A DNA stretch of 6,876 nt from Tannerella sp. (GTDB taxonomy: Bacteria; Bacteroidota; Bacteroidia; Bacteroidales; Tannerellaceae), in contig JAITBC010000069.1 in NCBI GenBank assembly GCA_031283785.1, forward strand, positions 1 through 6,876. The letters are read 5' to 3'. Under the pieces are notes generated by a model. That model had not been told where the DNA came from and made no database searches. It worked only from the letters and a program-made list of their open reading frames with translations. A program made the position numbers and the translations under genes. Of this stretch, positions 4,639 through 6,876 are shown one piece after another (the first letter of the stretch is position 1; every line of letters begins with the position of its first letter).

Positions 4639-6876
4639 TTATCTTTTTAAAAGTTTCCGGGAATATAATTTCCCGTTTATTTCCACGATGCACACATACA
4701 ATCCTTTGCTTAAACCGTCCGTATCAAGAGAAAAGGAATGTTTTCCATTTTCCAGCGCCCTGCTGTTAAGTATTGTAGCCATTAATTGCGACGCCTGATT
4801 GAAAATTCTTACGGATACAGTCGCTTTTTGCGGTAAATCTATATGGATGGCTGCATGATCATCTACGGGATTGGGCGCTATATTTATTACGCTGTGGCTG
4901 TCGACAGCGTTTATCTCCGCATTGGATGTTTCGTCCTTTTTCAATACAATTTTGTCCAACAGTCGCTTAATATACTTTTTTGCAAATGTTTCGGGCATGG
5001 GCGCTATATATCTTCCCTGACTGTCGTAGTTTTTCATTTCCCATTCATCCTTTATTTCTTCCAGTATGGATGCATAATTTTCTCTTGCAATTTCACAAAA
5101 CAGGTATTCGGCGATGAATTTCTCGAAAGTAGCTTCTTCGTTCGCAAAAACCACATTCGCAAAGAAAATAATGCTTTCCTCCAAATTGTTTTTTGCATAT
5201 TCTATCAACCGCTTACCTTCTTCCGTTTCAATATAGGGAGAAATGTTACTGAAATAGGCCATTTCAGGCGACTGAATTTTCTCCTTCCATTTATTATAAA
5301 GCGACTGGAGAGCGGACGCAGATCGCGGTTTCACGGAGTTGGACGTAATCAGGTTCATCTGGTCTTCATCCAGTTTTACATCCTCTATTACCGTTAATCC
5401 TTTTTCGATAGATTCTTCCATTGTAAAAGTCGGGTACGGCGAATTTCTTTTTGCCGCACGCAACGCTAATACATTAGCCCTTTCGTCGCTATCCGGATTG
5501 GCTTCGGCAGAATATAAATTCAGCGAATTAGGATCTGTACTTGCATCTCTGTAATAAGCGATAATATCGCCATACCCACCCCCAATAACAGCGCCATTCC
5601 CATCATATACAGGCTGACCACTTAATGCATTTTTCGGATGAAATATTCTCTCCAATTGGCCGCATTTACTTTCCCAGTCATAACCGTGTGGATTATTGTT
5701 AGCTAATAACCGAACGGATGAATGAGTTATACCACTACTAACCGTACTGCTGTATGACCACAATGCTATTTCGGCATTGCCGGCATGCGCCTGATCTCTG
5801 GTATATGTTGTCGCGCCGGCATAACGACTTGGATTATTTCCATAATAGTTATCCCATGTATTCCAAACAGAAAGAGAACCATAATAATATCCGCCTAATT
5901 CTCCTTGAAACCATGCGGTTGCAATACCCCCAGCCCAGGCGTGACAGTTATACATAGAGGTTTTCGGAGCGGTGATCATAGCATCAGTTGCTTTTAAATT
6001 TGGAAATACAGCGCTACTGATATCCGTAGGCCTTCCATTTTTTACATTCCCATACGCATCACAATTCCCAAAATAAAAGCTCATGGCGCCTTCCGCCGAA
6101 ACCAGCATACTGTATGTATCGGAGGAATATTTATTTAACTGAATACGCGCATCGTCAAACCATAAATAATCCATCGGGTTGATATAAAAAAGTGTTTCTC
6201 CCTTGAATTTCATTTTGTGGGTGTTGTTGGCTTGGTTTTGCAGCAGGAAGAATACCGGTATGCCAGTGGAGTATGCTGTGAAATAATCCAATGCCCCTCT
6301 GTTGGAGGTGTCGTGACTGACATCAAACATAACGCCGGCAACAGGTGCACTCGAATTAAGGATGGTTCCGTTCTGATAAACATCAACAAGGCCTTGCCGT
6401 CCTAACGCTGACGAGGCAAAAGAACTGTTGTACGCACGAACTACCAAGTAATAATCCCCTGCCGGGATATTAGAAACGTTTATCCACGAATGATAGCCGT
6501 TCGTATTTGTATTATAGTCGTCGTTATACCACGAATAATTATGCGGGTCGTTAACCTTATACAGATACATAACCGGATCAACCGAAGTGTTGCTATCGCC
6601 GCTTATAGCCGCTGTATTGAATGTGTAATTGCCTGCCGACAGTGACAACAGACGGTGATAAGTATATGTTATCGGCACATTCATCCGATGGCTGAAATTG
6701 CCTTCCGGAGCAGGAAATACATACGGAACCATCTGCCAGTTATTGTCGTTTGGAAACATGGCAGAACGTAGCGACGGAACATTCCTCGTATCGATGCTCT
6801 CTCTCAATATCCGGTCTATATCATCCTGCGTTTCCTTTTCTGCCGGCAAGGAACGATCCGGATCGGACTTTAAATA
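4639..6876 (-). CDS. T9SS-secreted multidomain protein with a Cys/His NlpC/P60-like (DUF7689-like) domain, N-terminus outside window
   Basis: The frame runs off the right edge (745 residues visible; numbering from the edge). A TTG at 6849 is only an internal codon, because the frame stays open beyond it. The signal peptide is not in view. Domains in order: a PPC-like beta-sandwich at about 67-167 (NYTFNT, DPVMYLYKV, IPAGDYYLVVRAY); a domain at about 250-445 with YNCHAWAGG (Cys311, His312), ITHSSV (His385), GYDWESKCG (398-406), RIFHPKNAL (His413) and a closing YGDIIAYYR. This order resembles the NC-xx-WA, H-A, W-SK-G, I-H, YG pattern I associate with DUF7689 and other NlpC/P60-like papain-fold families, with Cys311 and His385 as the likely catalytic pair. 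A charged helical region follows (about 514-649). The C-terminus (about 662-745) is a type IX sorting domain: INIAPNPVDD, VRIFNQASQ, LSKGLYVCIVEING and a final KLLKR. The protein is therefore predicted to be exported across the outer membrane and then attached or released. Peptidase or amidase activity is inferred, not shown; the T9SS call is much firmer. It probably shares a transcript with the lipoprotein gene downstream. Confidence 0.85.
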   Translation of the reverse strand, partial: YLKSDPDRSLPAEKETQDDIDRILRESIDTRNVPSLRSAMFPNDNNWQMVPYVFPAPEGNFSHRMNVPITYTYHRLLSLSAGNYTFNTAAISGDSNTSVDPVMYLYKVNDPHNYSWYNDDYNTNTNGYHSWINVSNIPAGDYYLVVRAYNSSFASSALGRQGLVDVYQNGTILNSSAPVAGVMFDVSHDTSNRGALDYFTAYSTGIPVFFLLQNQANNTHKMKFKGETLFYINPMDYLWFDDARIQLNKYSSDTYSMLVSAEGAMSFYFGNCDAYGNVKNGRPTDISSAVFPNLKATDAMITAPKTSMYNCHAWAGGIATAWFQGELGGYYYGSLSVWNTWDNYYGNNPSRYAGATTYTRDQAHAGNAEIALWSYSSTVSSGITHSSVRLLANNNPHGYDWESKCGQLERIFHPKNALSGQPVYDGNGAVIGGGYGDIIAYYRDASTDPNSLNLYSAEANPDSDERANVLALRAAKRNSPYPTFTMEESIEKGLTVIEDVKLDEDQMNLITSNSVKPRSASALQSLYNKWKEKIQSPEMAYFSNISPYIETEEGKRLIEYAKNNLEESIIFFANVVFANEEATFEKFIAEYLFCEIARENYASILEEIKDEWEMKNYDSQGRYIAPMPETFAKKYIKRLLDKIVLKKDETSNAEINAVDSHSVINIAPNPVDDHAAIHIDLPQKATVSVRIFNQASQLMATILNSRALENGKHSFSLDTDGLSKGLYVCIVEINGKLYSRKLLKR

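Noticed and set aside
4843..5397. 184-residue plus-strand open frame
   Set aside because: It lies fully antisense to the T9SS protein, which has recognisable domains; its translation is rich in Phe/Tyr/Ile/Arg and matches nothing known to me.
5600..6100. C10 (streptopain-type) protease as identity of the Cys/His domain
   Set aside because: The order and context of the Cys and His motifs (NCHAWA, then W-E-S-K and F-H-P) fit an NlpC/P60- or DUF7689-like pattern better, and no streptopain propeptide motif is visible.
1..6876. tRNA or rRNA genes, CRISPR arrays, insertion sequences
   Set aside because: I saw no cloverleaf, rRNA-like stretch, regularly spaced repeats, transposase motifs or terminal inverted repeats.

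Overview
This window most likely comes from an anaerobic member of the Bacteroidota, probably the order Bacteroidales. Four things point there: a ferredoxin-dependent 2-oxoacid oxidoreductase, a Bacteroidota-type 'putative porin' (Porin_10-like), a protein ending in a type IX secretion (T9SS) sorting domain, and a lipoprotein with a Bacteroidota-style signal peptide. Genes also lack clear Shine-Dalgarno sites, and one TAnnTTTG (-7-like) element is visible. The genus cannot be determined from this evidence.

Left part (1-3701, + strand). The window opens inside a gene whose hydrophobic C-terminus ends at 135. The TPP-binding beta subunit (156-923) and the gamma subunit (963-1505) of a 2-oxoacid:ferredoxin oxidoreductase follow. 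The alpha and ferredoxin-like subunits are not in view and are expected upstream. After a gap of only 15 bases comes an outer-membrane beta-barrel protein of the putative-porin family (1521-3701), which carries a long charged, low-complexity insertion. The spacing suggests a run of co-transcribed genes, although the porin may also have its own promoter.

Middle (3702-3954). This is the space between convergent genes. It holds a well-formed terminator for the minus-strand genes, a weaker hairpin, and a doubtful 45-codon membrane-peptide frame.

Right part (3955-6876, - strand). Two genes lie 33 bases apart and are probably co-transcribed. The first (4639 to beyond the right edge, N-terminus missing) encodes a large secreted protein: a PPC-like beta-sandwich, a Cys/His domain resembling NlpC/P60-like DUF7689 proteins, a helical region, and a C-terminal T9SS sorting domain. 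The second (3955-4605) encodes a small unrecognised lipoprotein. A secreted candidate cysteine hydrolase followed by a lipoprotein is the most interesting part of the window. It recalls, without proving, known protease/inhibitor or effector/partner pairs of Bacteroidales.
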